Positions 44,691 to 53,838 of a DNA stretch of 64,000 nucleotides are shown here, piece by piece. The notes beneath the pieces were generated by a model. The model was not told where the DNA came from. It ran no database searches and was given only the letters and a program-made list of their open reading frames with translations. The position numbers and the translations under genes were made by a program. Within the stretch, counting starts at the first letter, position 1. Every line of letters begins with the position of its first letter. Source of the stretch: Frigoribacterium sp. JB110 (lineage in GTDB: Bacteria; Actinomycetota; Actinomycetes; Actinomycetales; Microbacteriaceae); assembly GCF_900163665.1 (NCBI RefSeq), contig NZ_FUIA01000011.1, positions 154,870-218,869 on the forward strand, given 5' to 3'.

Positions 44691-45173
44691 AGGTGGGGCC
44701 GGACGGGGAATGGCTCGCCACCGTGATCCTGGCCGGGACGGGTAAGCGCCGCCGCGCGGACGCGAACAGGCTCAGTTCTGAGCTGAGCTCGTGGAGGGGT
44801 TGAAGGCCTGGGGTTGAGGACGCTTGTTTCCGGGCCTCCGGCATGATCGGCTGCTGCGTTTCTACGTGCTAACTCATGTGCAACCGGCGTTGCTGGCGTG
44901 CGTATCGCGGTGGAGTTATCCCCAGGCAGGCTCCGCTTCAACTACGCAATCATTCGGCTGAGCGCCGATTGAGGGCTGAGTGCGCGAAGGGGAACGGATC
45001 GGTTCACGTCCCCCAAGCGTTCGGCACCACCGTCGTCCGCTGGTCCCAATGATTCACCGGTACCCACAGAAATGGGCCTCTCACCCGCGGCGAGATACTC
45101 CACCACGACGCCCGGCCACGCAGCCCGCACGAGGCACGGTAAACCGCACCCGCGGCGAACTGGCCAGGTCGGC
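44691..45173. other. Non-coding stretch of about 480 bases
   Basis: No gene, RNA or regulatory element could be supported here. The first 110 bases are the out-of-family tail of the orphan fragment. The remainder shows short, low-quality frames only. No Zur or DtxR-like site and no obvious terminator. It looks like worn intergenic or rearranged DNA between two transcription units. Confidence 0.4.
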
Positions 45174-45689
45174 TCAAGGCTCCCGCTTCGACTTCAGGGG
45201 GATCAGAGCGATAATCAGCGCCGCGCCCCAGATGAAGAACAGCGGTTGCCAGAGAGCGGTGTTCCACAGGAGTGAAAGATGATCGGTCTCCGCTGGATAG
45301 GGTGCCCCCTGAGCCAGGATGGCGAGGTTGCCGATGATGCGCCATGCAGAGACTGCCAACAGCGTGATGCCGCCGATCCAGGAGATGGCAGTGATCGTGC
45401 GCTGCAATGGCGGGTGCGGGAGCAGGAGCAGCAATGGGATGAGGGCGGCTGAGGCTTTAACCAGGGCGAGGATCGCGAACGTGAGCTGAAGACGGGTGGG
45501 GTCCGCGGCGGCGAGAGTGCTGGCCCAGGGGCCAACGGTGTCTAGGAGGAGGGTGCCGCCTGCGGCCCACAGGAGGCTGAAGCTGGTGTGGATCAGACCG
45601 GCGGCCGCGACGACGAGGAGCGCGATCCTTCTCCTGGGTGTTCCGGGTGCGGTTCGGCGAGCAGTCTGGGTCGGTATTGGTGCGCTCAT
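45174..45689 (-). CDS. Small membrane protein, DUF3995-like
   Basis: 171 residues from ATG 45689, with about four membrane segments. The first (LLVVAAAGLIHTSFSLLWAAGGTLLLD) carries a His and a WAAGG motif as in DUF3995 proteins, whose function is unknown. The start overlaps the stop of the next upstream gene (ATGA), so it is coupled with an S-component-like protein and a siderophore-interacting protein. The family assignment is tentative. Confidence 0.65.
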   Translation of the reverse strand: MSAPIPTQTARRTAPGTPRRRIALLVVAAAGLIHTSFSLLWAAGGTLLLDTVGPWASTLAAADPTRLQLTFAILALVKASAALIPLLLLLPHPPLQRTITAISWIGGITLLAVSAWRIIGNLAILAQGAPYPAETDHLSLLWNTALWQPLFFIWGAALIIALIPLKSKREP

Positions 45690-46267
45690 GATGCGCTCCG
45701 GGCCTTGCTGACACCATGGATGCCGGCTCTTTCGAGCTGGGCGGTGGTCCAGAGCGCGAGCCAGGCGTAGCCGAGGTAGAGACCGAGCCTGATCAGGAAG
45801 GCGAGGATCTGGACGAGTATTGGCAACGTGGTGAACTCGGCGTAGAGGTACATGAACCCGAAGTTCACGACGGCGATGAGGCCAGCAGCCAAGTAGTAGC
45901 GGGCAGGACTCCAACGACGGTAGCGGCCGGCGAGGAAGACAAGCTCAATGATGACCCCGCCGACGAGCACCAGTCCTCCTGCGGAGGCGACCATGCCGAG
46001 GAACCCGGTAATCAGGGCGACGCCGGGGCGGCGGAACAGGGCGACGGCGACCATGATGCCGAGGAACCAGGGCAGGGGTGCGGGGAAGCTCAACCACGGC
46101 ACGATCGCTTGGATGGCGACACCGAGCACACGGGAGAGCTGTGCGATCACCCCGGCAACGACAGCGAGGGCCGCGCACACGAGGAGAGTCCGTGTCGAGA
46201 AGAGTCTCGCCGTCGTTGCGGCCACGGCGCGCTCGGGAGTGGGTTCAGGCGTTGATGTCGAATTCAT
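45686..46267 (-). CDS. Membrane protein resembling an ECF S component (YkoE-like)
   Basis: 193 residues with five or six hydrophobic segments. The order of features (STRTLLVCAALAVVAGVIAQ, then FRRPGVALITGFLGMVASAGG and ELVFLAGRYRRW) resembles small ECF S components of the YkoE type. No T or ATPase gene is adjacent, so it would need the shared ECF module or act alone. It overlaps the end of the siderophore-interacting protein gene by 23 bases and the DUF3995-like gene by four, so the three are one operon. Confidence 0.6.
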   Translation of the reverse strand: MNSTSTPEPTPERAVAATTARLFSTRTLLVCAALAVVAGVIAQLSRVLGVAIQAIVPWLSFPAPLPWFLGIMVAVALFRRPGVALITGFLGMVASAGGLVLVGGVIIELVFLAGRYRRWSPARYYLAAGLIAVVNFGFMYLYAEFTTLPILVQILAFLIRLGLYLGYAWLALWTTAQLERAGIHGVSKARSAS

Positions 46268-47048
46268 CGAACTCGGCCATCCCCTTTCCTTGGTCGAGGA
46301 GCGTCTTCAGGTGCAGGATGCGATGAATGTCGAGGGTGGTGTTGGAGACGCCATGCTTCCAGTAGCCGAAGACCTGGACGGCCTCTTTCGGGAGTCCGAT
46401 CGCGTGTCGGAAGTGGGAGCGTATGGCCTTCATCTCGTCGCGCTCACCGGCGGCCCATACCGAGAACTCGGGGACCGCCGATGTCCTCTCGGCCACCTGC
46501 AACAGCAGAGTCGCGCCCCCAGGCGCCGCCGTGATCGCCTCCACGTCGACACCCTCGACTGGCGGCAGTTCGGCAAGCTCGTCCTCGCGCGCGACAGTGG
46601 CGTGCACGGACGCCGGTACCCCTGGTGGCCAGTGCGCGAGGATCGAGGCGAGCGCGGGGACCGCCGATGAATCCGCGAGGAGCAGCACCCGCTTGGCGGG
46701 AGCGAACAGTGGAAGTTGATGCTGTCGTGGCCCTGCCACTGCGATCTTGTCACCGGGTGCGACGACCGCGAGCCAGCGCATGACCGGGCTCGGCTCCGGA
46801 TGAACGACGAAATCGATGTCCACCCGATTCGAGGAGGGATCGAAGCGTCGGATCGTGTACACGCGCGACACGGGCTCATCGTCGGGGACGGGAACAGACA
46901 GGCGAACCGTCGTGTTCGGTGTCGCCCACTGGGCGGGGTCGGTCACCTCGCTCAAGACACCGCCGATCCCACCATTGTCGGACTCAATACACTGATAAGG
47001 CGGCTCTCTAGTACCAGAGTCAGAGATTCCATGTGGTATTCGCTGCAA
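46245..47048 (-). CDS. Siderophore-interacting protein, N-terminally truncated
   Basis: Up to 267 residues. From about residue 30 it follows the FAD/NAD(P)H siderophore reductase family (VSRVYTIRRFD, VDIDFVVHPEPSPVMRWL, RVLLLADSSAVPALASIL, VFGYWKHG near the end). The N-terminal part of the FAD-binding barrel, normally about 50 residues longer, is missing, and the leader from TTG 47048 (QRIPHGISDSGTREPP) is unlike the family. That TTG lies inside a 23-bp repeat that recurs at 49288, so a rearrangement probably removed the start. It may be inactive. Function: release of iron from ferric siderophores in the cytosol. Confidence 0.75.
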   Translation of the reverse strand: MQRIPHGISDSGTREPPYQCIESDNGGIGGVLSEVTDPAQWATPNTTVRLSVPVPDDEPVSRVYTIRRFDPSSNRVDIDFVVHPEPSPVMRWLAVVAPGDKIAVAGPRQHQLPLFAPAKRVLLLADSSAVPALASILAHWPPGVPASVHATVAREDELAELPPVEGVDVEAITAAPGGATLLLQVAERTSAVPEFSVWAAGERDEMKAIRSHFRHAIGLPKEAVQVFGYWKHGVSNTTLDIHRILHLKTLLDQGKGMAEFDEFDINA

Positions 47049-47052
47049 TCCC
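47030..47052. repeat. Direct repeat, copy A (23 bp core)
   Basis: Identical over 23 bases to 49288-49310 and same orientation. Similarity is weaker but visible for about 20 bases on the left side. Core begins CATGTGGTATTCGCTG. The two copies enclose 2.2 kb. Copy A coincides with the broken 5' end of the siderophore-interacting protein gene. Confidence 0.85.
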
Positions 47053-47270
47053 TACATTTTTGCTCCGAAATGTGACCGTTGACCGGCCATTATTGAGGCT
47101 CGCGGCGTGATCGGTCGGCGGCTCAGTTGAGGGTTGGTCTCACACGTCGGCTCGCAGTTCCAGGGTTCACATTTCCGGCTTGGGCTGGAGGCTCCGAGGA
47201 AACCCCCTCCGCCAGACCGGCAACCTCTGGGAGCATTAACGAACCCGCCCAAGAACCGAGGACACGAACG

Positions 47271-48332
47271 ATGAGCACCTCGCCCCTGACCATCACGCCG
47301 GCTGAAGAGCCGCGCCTGCGCCAGGTCATGAAGGACATCCAGAACGACGTCGCCGCGTACTACGCCGAGACCGCCCGGGGCGGTGACCTCGGCGTGCACG
47401 CCCGCAACTGGCTCGGCCGGGTGCAGAACCTCAACGACCTGCTAACGAAACAGATTGACGACAACGCCACCTACCTGGCGCTGTTCACGCCGACGCCCAC
47501 GCCCGGGGCCGAGCTCATCAACGCAGTCAAATACGCCCGCAACGTAGACCAACACCTGATGTTCGAGGTCTCACCGAGCGAGGACGTCCTCATCGGCGGT
47601 ACCCACGGCTTGCGGACTTACGGCTGCTGGCGCCCCATCCCCGCCGCAACACATGCCGAGCTGGAGAAGAGGACGCAACGCTTACAACCCGCGTATCAGG
47701 CGAACCTGGAAGGCAAGGAGCTGACAAGCACGATGCTCGCTGTGCTCCGGTTCTTCGCCGACATCGCGCCACGGATCGTGCACCGAGATCACCGCGGTGA
47801 GTGGACCGGCTTCCCGCTCAAGAGCCAGCCGGCGGTCGGTGACCCTCTGCATCCCGAGGAGCCGGTCGGCGACATCGTGGCCGCGAGCGCCTGGCTCAAC
47901 AGGCGCCGCCCGAACGGCGACCTGCGAGTCGTCATCGGTCAACTCACCAGGGAGGAAACGCCCTACCTTGTCGGGTTCACCTTCGCCGACCAGCTCTCCT
48001 TCTCCCCGTTCGTCGAAATGTCCGAACAGGTCGACCGCGACATCGCCGCAGGGTTCACCTACCTCCAGGGCGACGTAGCCGCCAACGTCGAGAACGTCAC
48101 CCACAAGTTTTCCATGCCCCCAGGAGGTGCCGTCCTCTACAGCCCAATGGATCCGGCGACCTGGGCCACCCCGCTCGCCCAGGCTCGGTACGGAGCAGAC
48201 TGGATGACGGGCTTTGACCCAGACAGTTGGCGGCACATCGTGTCTGTCGAACATCAGGGCTGCTTCCCGGACTACGTTTCGTACGAGCAACGCCGGGCGT
48301 TCCGGCTGTATGCCCAGGTGCCGCCGCGCTAG
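47271..48332 (+). CDS. Protein of unknown function within the repeat-bounded segment
   Basis: 353 residues from ATG 47271 (GAGGAC upstream). Not recognised. It lacks signal peptide and membrane segments, and there is no ATPase or nuclease motif that can be named. The N-terminal part is helical and polar (RLRQVMKDIQNDVAAYYAET), the middle holds DIVAASAWLNRRRPNGDLRV, and the C-terminal 100 residues are rich in aromatic residues (FSPFVEMSEQVDRDIAAGF). Codon use is as GC-rich as its neighbours. It lies between two direct repeats together with another unknown gene, so it may be cargo of a mobile segment. Confidence 0.7.
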   Translation: MSTSPLTITPAEEPRLRQVMKDIQNDVAAYYAETARGGDLGVHARNWLGRVQNLNDLLTKQIDDNATYLALFTPTPTPGAELINAVKYARNVDQHLMFEVSPSEDVLIGGTHGLRTYGCWRPIPAATHAELEKRTQRLQPAYQANLEGKELTSTMLAVLRFFADIAPRIVHRDHRGEWTGFPLKSQPAVGDPLHPEEPVGDIVAASAWLNRRRPNGDLRVVIGQLTREETPYLVGFTFADQLSFSPFVEMSEQVDRDIAAGFTYLQGDVAANVENVTHKFSMPPGGAVLYSPMDPATWATPLAQARYGADWMTGFDPDSWRHIVSVEHQGCFPDYVSYEQRRAFRLYAQVPPR

Positions 48333-48477
48333 CCCGCGCCCGGACTAGCAACCGCGAGTAGAAATTCGGCGCACACCCATCCCCAGCCACCGCGACGGAG
48401 TCTCTCAATGCCTCGGCTACCAGCGGACCGGTCCCCCGTCGCCCCGAGTCATGAAACGCGTCGATGGTCGCCGCCGA

Positions 48478-49137
48478 TTACATCCGACGGATGCTGGCAA
48501 GCGCCTCATCGAGCGTGTGGAGCGCGCGAAGAACCTGGATCGAGCGGCTGAAGATCAGGCTGTTGAACATTGCGTCATCGGTTTTCGGCATGACGGAGCG
48601 AGACACGACCCAGGCGGCCGCTGACTCGATGCCGACCTCGTCGCTGAACATGTGGGCGGCGACCTCGTTGCGGATCTTCACGAGCGTCTCCTTGAAGGGT
48701 CGGTCCTCGGCGATGTCTCGGATATTTCTCTTGTAGGCATCCTGCGCAGCCGTGAGCTGGTCCACCTCTACGAAGTCGGCAAATCGTCCGGCCTGGGTGC
48801 GCGCAGTGCGTTGCAGGTCCCCCAGTACCCGGTAGACGCCCTCGATGCTCTCCCGGAGGACGAGGGCGAGGAGCTTTTCGGTCGTGACCCGCGCCGTCGG
48901 ATCGGCTGCCATCGCGCGCAATAGAACTCGCATATCGACATCGATCTGGACGATGAAGAATCTTGCGGCCGCGTATGCCTTCAGCACGGCCGTGTCGTCG
49001 CCCGCACCGGCAACGCTCTCGACGTCGCGTGCCCGGTGCTCTAGAGCCTCAACGGCGAGCGGTATGGTGCGATCGAATCCGGCGACGCTATCGGCGTTGG
49101 GTGGAGAGTCACTTGGGCCGAGGTTGGGTCTACTCAT
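48478..49137 (-). CDS. Helical protein of unknown function within the repeat-bounded segment
   Basis: 219 residues from ATG 49137, or longer, because the frame stays open to 49398. Predicted mostly alpha-helical with RNEVAAHMFSDEVGIESAA, a segment reminiscent of HEPN-like or abortive-infection proteins where an R-x4-H motif is expected. RNEVAAH gives Arg and His six residues apart, so the match is only suggestive. No membrane segment. A hairpin lies directly before the start. It is convergent with the unknown gene at 47271. Confidence 0.6.
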   Translation of the reverse strand: MSRPNLGPSDSPPNADSVAGFDRTIPLAVEALEHRARDVESVAGAGDDTAVLKAYAAARFFIVQIDVDMRVLLRAMAADPTARVTTEKLLALVLRESIEGVYRVLGDLQRTARTQAGRFADFVEVDQLTAAQDAYKRNIRDIAEDRPFKETLVKIRNEVAAHMFSDEVGIESAAAWVVSRSVMPKTDDAMFNSLIFSRSIQVLRALHTLDEALASIRRM

Positions 49138-49175
49138 CTCCCCAGAGTGGCATCGAAGCGGTGTCACTCTGGGAG
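49138..49175. repeat. Inverted repeat next to start of the helical protein gene
   Basis: CTCCCCAGAGTG pairs with CACTCTGGGAG, an 11-bp stem with one bulge and a loop of 15 bases. It abuts the ATG at 49137, so the GGGGAG ribosome-binding-like bases are inside the stem. It could control translation, or be a recombination relic. Confidence 0.6.
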
Positions 49176-49287
49176 GATGCCGCCGACGTTGTCGTTCGAG
49201 CCTGTTGCGAAGCGTCAGGCGCAAGCCCTCTGTGGCGCTGCGGGCAACCGCGTCGATGGCGCGTTGAGATACTGGGGTCATTGATTG

Positions 49288-49310
49288 CATGTGGTATTCG
49301 CTGCAATCCC
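49288..49310. repeat. Direct repeat, copy B (23 bp core)
   Basis: Second copy of the 23-bp core found at 47030, same orientation, with partial similarity extending to the left (TACTGGGGTCATTGATTG versus TACCAGAGTCAGAGATTC) and an A/T-rich TATTTTT on the right in both. The core carries the short inverted arms TTGCA and TGCAA around it. No transposase is adjacent. Confidence 0.85.
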
Positions 49311-49561
49311 GCCTATATTTTTCGGTCAGATCGACCCTCCGACTTGGTGTTTCCGTCCTCCCACACTCGCTCTCCAGAGCGCTCGGCGACCGGTTCACTC
49401 ATCACCTCGGAATCCTGTTCGGGGGCGACCGTCGATGCCGGAACCTAGTTGAGAGTCATGCTCTCGCTTGAGTCACGGGCGTTCGACGTCTTGAGCAGTA
49501 ATGAGCACCGCTGAGCAATGTGCCAGGGCACCCGGCTCACAATGGCCCCTGCCCTATGCCA

Positions 49562-49586
49562 CTTATTGAGAATGATCCTCAATAAG
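49562..49586. promoter_or_regulatory. Zur-type operator with extended palindrome
   Basis: CTTATTGAG and CTCAATAAG form perfect nine-base arms around a seven-base centre. The inner 15 bases TGAGAATGATCCTCA fit the other Zur-type sites. It lies 40 bases upstream of the CydD-like gene start. The longest palindrome of the set, suggesting tight binding. The region from 49311 to 49561 shows no gene. Confidence 0.85.
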
Positions 49587-49626
49587 GTAGCGTGGACGCA
49601 ACGTAATCATCTTGTCGAAGGGCCCA

Positions 49627-51342
49627 ATGATGCTCCATCGCAGACTGTTAGTTCTCGCGGGCCCTGTGCTGGGCTGGATCGGTGTGAGTGTTCTCGTGAT
49701 GCTCTTGGCGTCTGGCCTGTCGATTGCGCTCGGATTCTCGATCGCATCGCTGCTGGCCGCCGCGGTGGCCTCTGATGCGCCCGGTCTGGCGCGAGCGGCG
49801 ATGTTCACTCTGGCGGTGCTGGTGTTCCGAGCGGTGGCCGCGTGGCTGCGTGACACTGTCGTGGTGTGGGTGGGTATCCGGATCCGTCGGCGACTGCGGG
49901 GCGTACTGCTCGCTCATCTGGGCGTGCTGGGGCCCGAGGTGCTCACGAGGAAGCGTTCGGGTGAGTTGGCGGCGACGATCGTGGATGGTGTGGAGTCGCT
50001 GGACCCGTATTATTCGCGCTACCTTCCCAGCCTGATCGTCACCATTCTGCTTCCGATCACGGTGGTCGCCTACCTGTGGACCATTTCTCCGGCCTCGGGA
50101 ATCGTGCTTCTCCTGGCGGCGGTCATCGCCACGGTGCCGGGGCGATTCCTGGACGCGACGCTGTTGCGCCGGGGACGCGAGCGGTGGGCGCAGCAGCAGC
50201 GGTTGAGTGCGGACTTCCTGGACGGGATCCAGGCGATTCCGACGCTCCGGATCCTCGGCGCCACAAGCACGGTGGGCGCGGCGCTGAGTGACCGAGCCTG
50301 GGGCTTCTACCGCGCGACGGTGGCACAGCTGCGGGTTTCGCTCGTGGAGAGCGGCGTTACCGGGTTCGCGGTGTACGGGGGTGCGGCCACAGCAACGGTG
50401 ATCGCGGGACTGGGCGCGTGGCGTGGAGAGATCACCGCGGGCGAGGCATTCGTCGTGCTGCTGCTCTCACGAGAGGTGTTCCGCCCGGTGAACGACCTCG
50501 GAGCGGCGTGGCATGCCGGTTACCTCGGGCTGACTGCTGCCGATGGGATCGACGAGTTCCTGCAAACCCAGTCCACCGTCGTCTTCGACGGCGACGATGG
50601 CGCTCCCGCCCGGCAGGGCAGCGCGGTGCATTTCGAGAAGATCAATTACCGCTACCGCACCGCGGGCGATGAGCGGTGGGTCCTGCGCAACGTCGATCTG
50701 GAAATACCCGGAGGCGCGACGGTGGCGATCGTCGGCGCGTCCGGTTCGGGCAAGACGACGACGATCAGACTGCTGCAGCGCATGGACGATCCCGTCGACG
50801 GAAGGATTCTGCTCGACGGCCGCCCCCTTTCCTCGTTCACCCGGGATGCGCTTATCGATTCGATGGCCGTCGTCTCGCAGCACTCCATGGTGTTCGCCGG
50901 CACGATCGCAGAGAACATCTCCCTCGGACGCCCCGATGCCACCAAGGCGCAGATCGAGCAGGCGGCGGTATTCGCGGAGGCCGACGAGTTCATCCGCACC
51001 CTGCCCGACGGGTACGACACGGTGCTGGGTGAGTTCGGTGCGGGTCTTTCGGGCGGGCAGCGACAGCGACTCGCCATCGCACGGGCCGTACTGCAGGACC
51101 GCCCACTGCTGGTGCTCGACGAGGCGACCGCCCATCTGGATGTGCGCACAGAGGCCGCGATCACCCGTCGACTGTCATCCCGGGAAGGCCGGACCACGAT
51201 CATCATCACTCACCGCCTGGAGAGCGTGCAGGACGCGGACGCGATCATCCTCCTCGAACACGGACGGGTCGCGCAGCAAGGTCCGTACGAGCATTTGCGC
51301 GCATCTGATGCATATCACCGGCTCGAGGAGGCTGCGCGATGA
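49627..51342 (+). CDS. ABC exporter-type half transporter (CydD-like), pair 4
   Basis: 571 residues from ATG 49627 (GAAGGG five bases upstream; TTG 49612 is less likely). Six membrane segments with the CydD-like RKRSGELAATIVDGVESLDPYYSRYLP region, Walker A GASGSGKTT at about 370, signature LSGGQRQRL at about 473 and Walker [13 protein letters not shown]. It overlaps its partner by four bases. The site at 49562 suggests zinc control. CydDC exports thiols in enteric bacteria, but similar pairs with unknown substrates occur in metal-uptake loci. It may work with the Fec-type importer encoded convergently. Confidence 0.87.
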   Translation: MMLHRRLLVLAGPVLGWIGVSVLVMLLASGLSIALGFSIASLLAAAVASDAPGLARAAMFTLAVLVFRAVAAWLRDTVVVWVGIRIRRRLRGVLLAHLGVLGPEVLTRKRSGELAATIVDGVESLDPYYSRYLPSLIVTILLPITVVAYLWTISPASGIVLLLAAVIATVPGRFLDATLLRRGRERWAQQQRLSADFLDGIQAIPTLRILGATSTVGAALSDRAWGFYRATVAQLRVSLVESGVTGFAVYGGAATATVIAGLGAWRGEITAGEAFVVLLLSREVFRPVNDLGAAWHAGYLGLTAADGIDEFLQTQSTVVFDGDDGAPARQGSAVHFEKINYRYRTAGDERWVLRNVDLEIPGGATVAIVGASGSGKTTTIRLLQRMDDPVDGRILLDGRPLSSFTRDALIDSMAVVSQHSMVFAGTIAENISLGRPDATKAQIEQAAVFAEADEFIRTLPDGYDTVLGEFGAGLSGGQRQRLAIARAVLQDRPLLVLDEATAHLDVRTEAAITRRLSSREGRTTIIITHRLESVQDADAIILLEHGRVAQQGPYEHLRASDAYHRLEEAAR

Positions 51343-53075
51343 ACGCACTGCGATGGGTTCTGCCTCTAATCTCCCAACGGCGGGTGGCGTTCTTCGGCAC
51401 GATCGCGTCCAGCCTGCTCCATCAACTGGGAATCCTGGCCCTGTCCGCAACCTCGGCTCTGTTCCTCGGACACGCGCTGTTCTCGGCGAGCTTCCCCGAT
51501 GAGTGGCGGATGCTCGCCACGGTGATCGCGGCCCTGGCGCTCGCGGTCGCCGTCCTCGCCTGGTGGGAGTCCTACATCTCCCACGACCTCGCCTACGCCC
51601 TGCTCGCCGTGCTGCGCTCCACTGCCTTCACCGAGTTGGCGCGCTCCTCCCCCGCGCGAACAGGAGCAAGGTCCGGGTCCGACGACACGGCCTCCGTCAT
51701 GGGGGACGTGGAGACACTGGAATGGCTCTTCGCTCACACCATCGCCCAGATGCTCACCTCCATCGTCGTGCTCGGAGCCGGCGGCACGTTGTCTGCACTC
51801 ATCTCGCCGCAGCTCATCGGAGTGTGGGCCGCAGCAGCAGTGCTGCTCTTCGCCCTGCCCTGGGCACTCAGCAGGTGGGGCCTGGCCCAAGGTCGCAAGA
51901 CGCGGTCGTCCGCCGTCCACGTGCACTCACTGTTCGTCGAAACCATCCAGGGCATCGGCGACCTCACCGCGGCCGGCGAGCTTCCCCAGCGTCTGCGACG
52001 AGTGGAAAAAGCAGACCAGGAGCTCGCACGATGGCAGCTGCGCTCGGGCACCCGCGCATCACTGGAAGGCGCACTGAGCGAAACCATCGTCGCCGGCGCC
52101 GGCATCCTCGCAATCCTCCTCATGGGGGCCACGGTCCGCGACGGACGCACCCCACCCGAGTTGGTCGCCGTCGCAATGGTCCTCGCGATGGGAACGCTGG
52201 GACCTGCAGCACAGATCGCCGGCCTGCTGAAGAACTTCGGAACGCTCATCGCCTCCACGAACAGACTGCACACCGTGTTCACCGCCCCCGACGCGGCCCC
52301 TGCTCCCGACTCGCCCGTGCACGACATCGACCCAACGCAGGCGGGGTCGCTCGAGTTCGTCGACGTGAGCTTCGGTTACAACCCCGACAGCCCCGTCCTG
52401 CACTCCATCAGCTTTCGCATCCGGCCCGGGGAGAGCGTCGCCCTCGCCGGACCGTCGGGCGCGGGCAAAAGCACCATCGCCGCGCTCGCGCTGCGAACCT
52501 GGGACCCCGACACCGGGCAAGTGCGCATCGGAGGCGCGCCGGCAGATCGCATTGAGGACCCCCTGCTGCGCCGGGCCGTGACTGCCGTCCCCCAGGAAGC
52601 CCACCTGATGCGCGGCACTGTGCGAACAAATCTGCTACTCGCCCGCCCGGACGCGTCAGACGCGCAGGTCGAACAAGCCGCAGACGCCGCACTGCTGCGG
52701 GACCCGCGCTCTGGCCTACCCGAAGGGCTGGACACCCCCGTCGGCGAAAGAGGCGATGGCCTCTCCGGCGGACAGCGCGCACGCGTATCGTTCGCCCGTG
52801 CACTCCTCACCGGCGCCGACATCCTCGTCCTCGACGAGGCCGCCGCTCACCTGGACCCGCACAGCGAAGACGACCTCACCCGGGCACTTCGTACCCACGC
52901 CGAACTCACGACACTCGTCATCGCACACCGCACCCGGACGATCCTCGCCTGCGACCGCGTCCTCGTCCTCGACGGCGGACGCATCGTGGAAGAAGGTGCT
53001 CCTCGAGCACTGCTCGCAGACAACCGTTCCCGACTCAGCACGCTCCTCCAACGAGGCGCTATGGAACCGGGATGA
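51339..53075 (+). CDS. ABC exporter-type half transporter (CydC-like), pair 4
   Basis: 578 residues beginning in the partner's stop codon. Membrane domain in the first 330 residues (DVETLEWLFAHTIAQMLTSI segment as in CydC), Walker A GPSGAGKST at about 371, signature LSGGQRARV at about 473, Walker B ILVLDEAAAHLD. The 3' end overlaps the convergent Fec-type ATPase gene by 17 bases, an unusually tight tail-to-tail arrangement. Heterodimer with the preceding protein. Substrate not determined. Confidence 0.87.
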   Translation: MNALRWVLPLISQRRVAFFGTIASSLLHQLGILALSATSALFLGHALFSASFPDEWRMLATVIAALALAVAVLAWWESYISHDLAYALLAVLRSTAFTELARSSPARTGARSGSDDTASVMGDVETLEWLFAHTIAQMLTSIVVLGAGGTLSALISPQLIGVWAAAAVLLFALPWALSRWGLAQGRKTRSSAVHVHSLFVETIQGIGDLTAAGELPQRLRRVEKADQELARWQLRSGTRASLEGALSETIVAGAGILAILLMGATVRDGRTPPELVAVAMVLAMGTLGPAAQIAGLLKNFGTLIASTNRLHTVFTAPDAAPAPDSPVHDIDPTQAGSLEFVDVSFGYNPDSPVLHSISFRIRPGESVALAGPSGAGKSTIAALALRTWDPDTGQVRIGGAPADRIEDPLLRRAVTAVPQEAHLMRGTVRTNLLLARPDASDAQVEQAADAALLRDPRSGLPEGLDTPVGERGDGLSGGQRARVSFARALLTGADILVLDEAAAHLDPHSEDDLTRALRTHAELTTLVIAHRTRTILACDRVLVLDGGRIVEEGAPRALLADNRSRLSTLLQRGAMEPG

Positions 53076-53838
53076 CGAGGGGGCGGCCGCTCGACGGGTG
53101 CGGGATGACTTCTGCGTCTGTTTCGAAGACTTCGCGGAGAATCTTCGGGGTAATGACCTGCTCAGGGGTACCGTCAGCGGCGATCCTGCCGTCTTGGAGA
53201 ACGATGACCCGGTCGGCGTAGGTCGCTGCCTGGGCCAGATCGTGCAGAACCATCACGAGAGAGAGCCCGTCCTCGTCGTGCAACGTGCGGAGCAGTCTCA
53301 TCAGCGAGACCTGATGGCCCAGATCCAGGAATGTCGTTGGTTCGTCCAGCAGCAGCCACGGGGTCTGCTGAGCGAGAGCACAGGCGATCCACGCACGTTG
53401 GCGCTCACCACCGGAGAGGGAATCGACGGGTCGGTCCGCAAGAGAGGTAAGCGCCGTCCGAGTAATCGCTTTCTCGATGATGGCATGATCCTCGGACGAG
53501 AGCCCGGTGAGGCGGTGCAGGTAGGGGTAGCGCCCATAGGCGACGAGGTCGCGCACACGCAGGTCCTCTGGTGTGCTGGTTCCCTGCGGGAGCAGGGCGA
53601 GCCGGCGTGCGACCTCGCGTGTGGGCATCCGATGAATGTTCTTCCCATCCAGACTGACGGTGCCAGACTCGGGTCGGTGGATTCTCGCGATCGTGGACAG
53701 CAGGGTGGACTTCCCGGAACCGTTCGGGCCGAGCAGCGCGGTGACCTCGCCCGGGTGAAGTCGCAGGTCGAACTCCTCCAGCACGTGCCGGGTCCGGTCG
53801 AACCCGACAGACAGTGAGACGCATTCAATATTGTTCAC
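53059..53838 (-). CDS. FecE/FepC-type ABC transporter ATP-binding protein
   Basis: 259 residues from GTG 53838, which overlaps the permease stop (GTGA) and follows AGGAGGC. Walker A GPNGSGKST at about 37, Q-loop LLPQGTSTP, signature [12 protein letters not shown], Walker B WLLLDEPTTFLDLGHQ and switch VLHDLAQA are all those of iron-siderophore ABC ATPases. It powers import through the two adjacent permeases with the binding protein encoded divergently. The Zur-like box at 55895 raises the question whether the ligand is a zinc rather than an iron chelate. Confidence 0.93.
   Translation of the reverse strand: MNNIECVSLSVGFDRTRHVLEEFDLRLHPGEVTALLGPNGSGKSTLLSTIARIHRPESGTVSLDGKNIHRMPTREVARRLALLPQGTSTPEDLRVRDLVAYGRYPYLHRLTGLSSEDHAIIEKAITRTALTSLADRPVDSLSGGERQRAWIACALAQQTPWLLLDEPTTFLDLGHQVSLMRLLRTLHDEDGLSLVMVLHDLAQAATYADRVIVLQDGRIAADGTPEQVITPKILREVFETDAEVIPHPSSGRPLVIPVP

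Noticed and set aside
47077..47100. ATTATTGAGGCTCGCGG as a further Zur box
   Set aside because: Only the left half TTGAG matches and there is no symmetric right half. No suitable promoter position.
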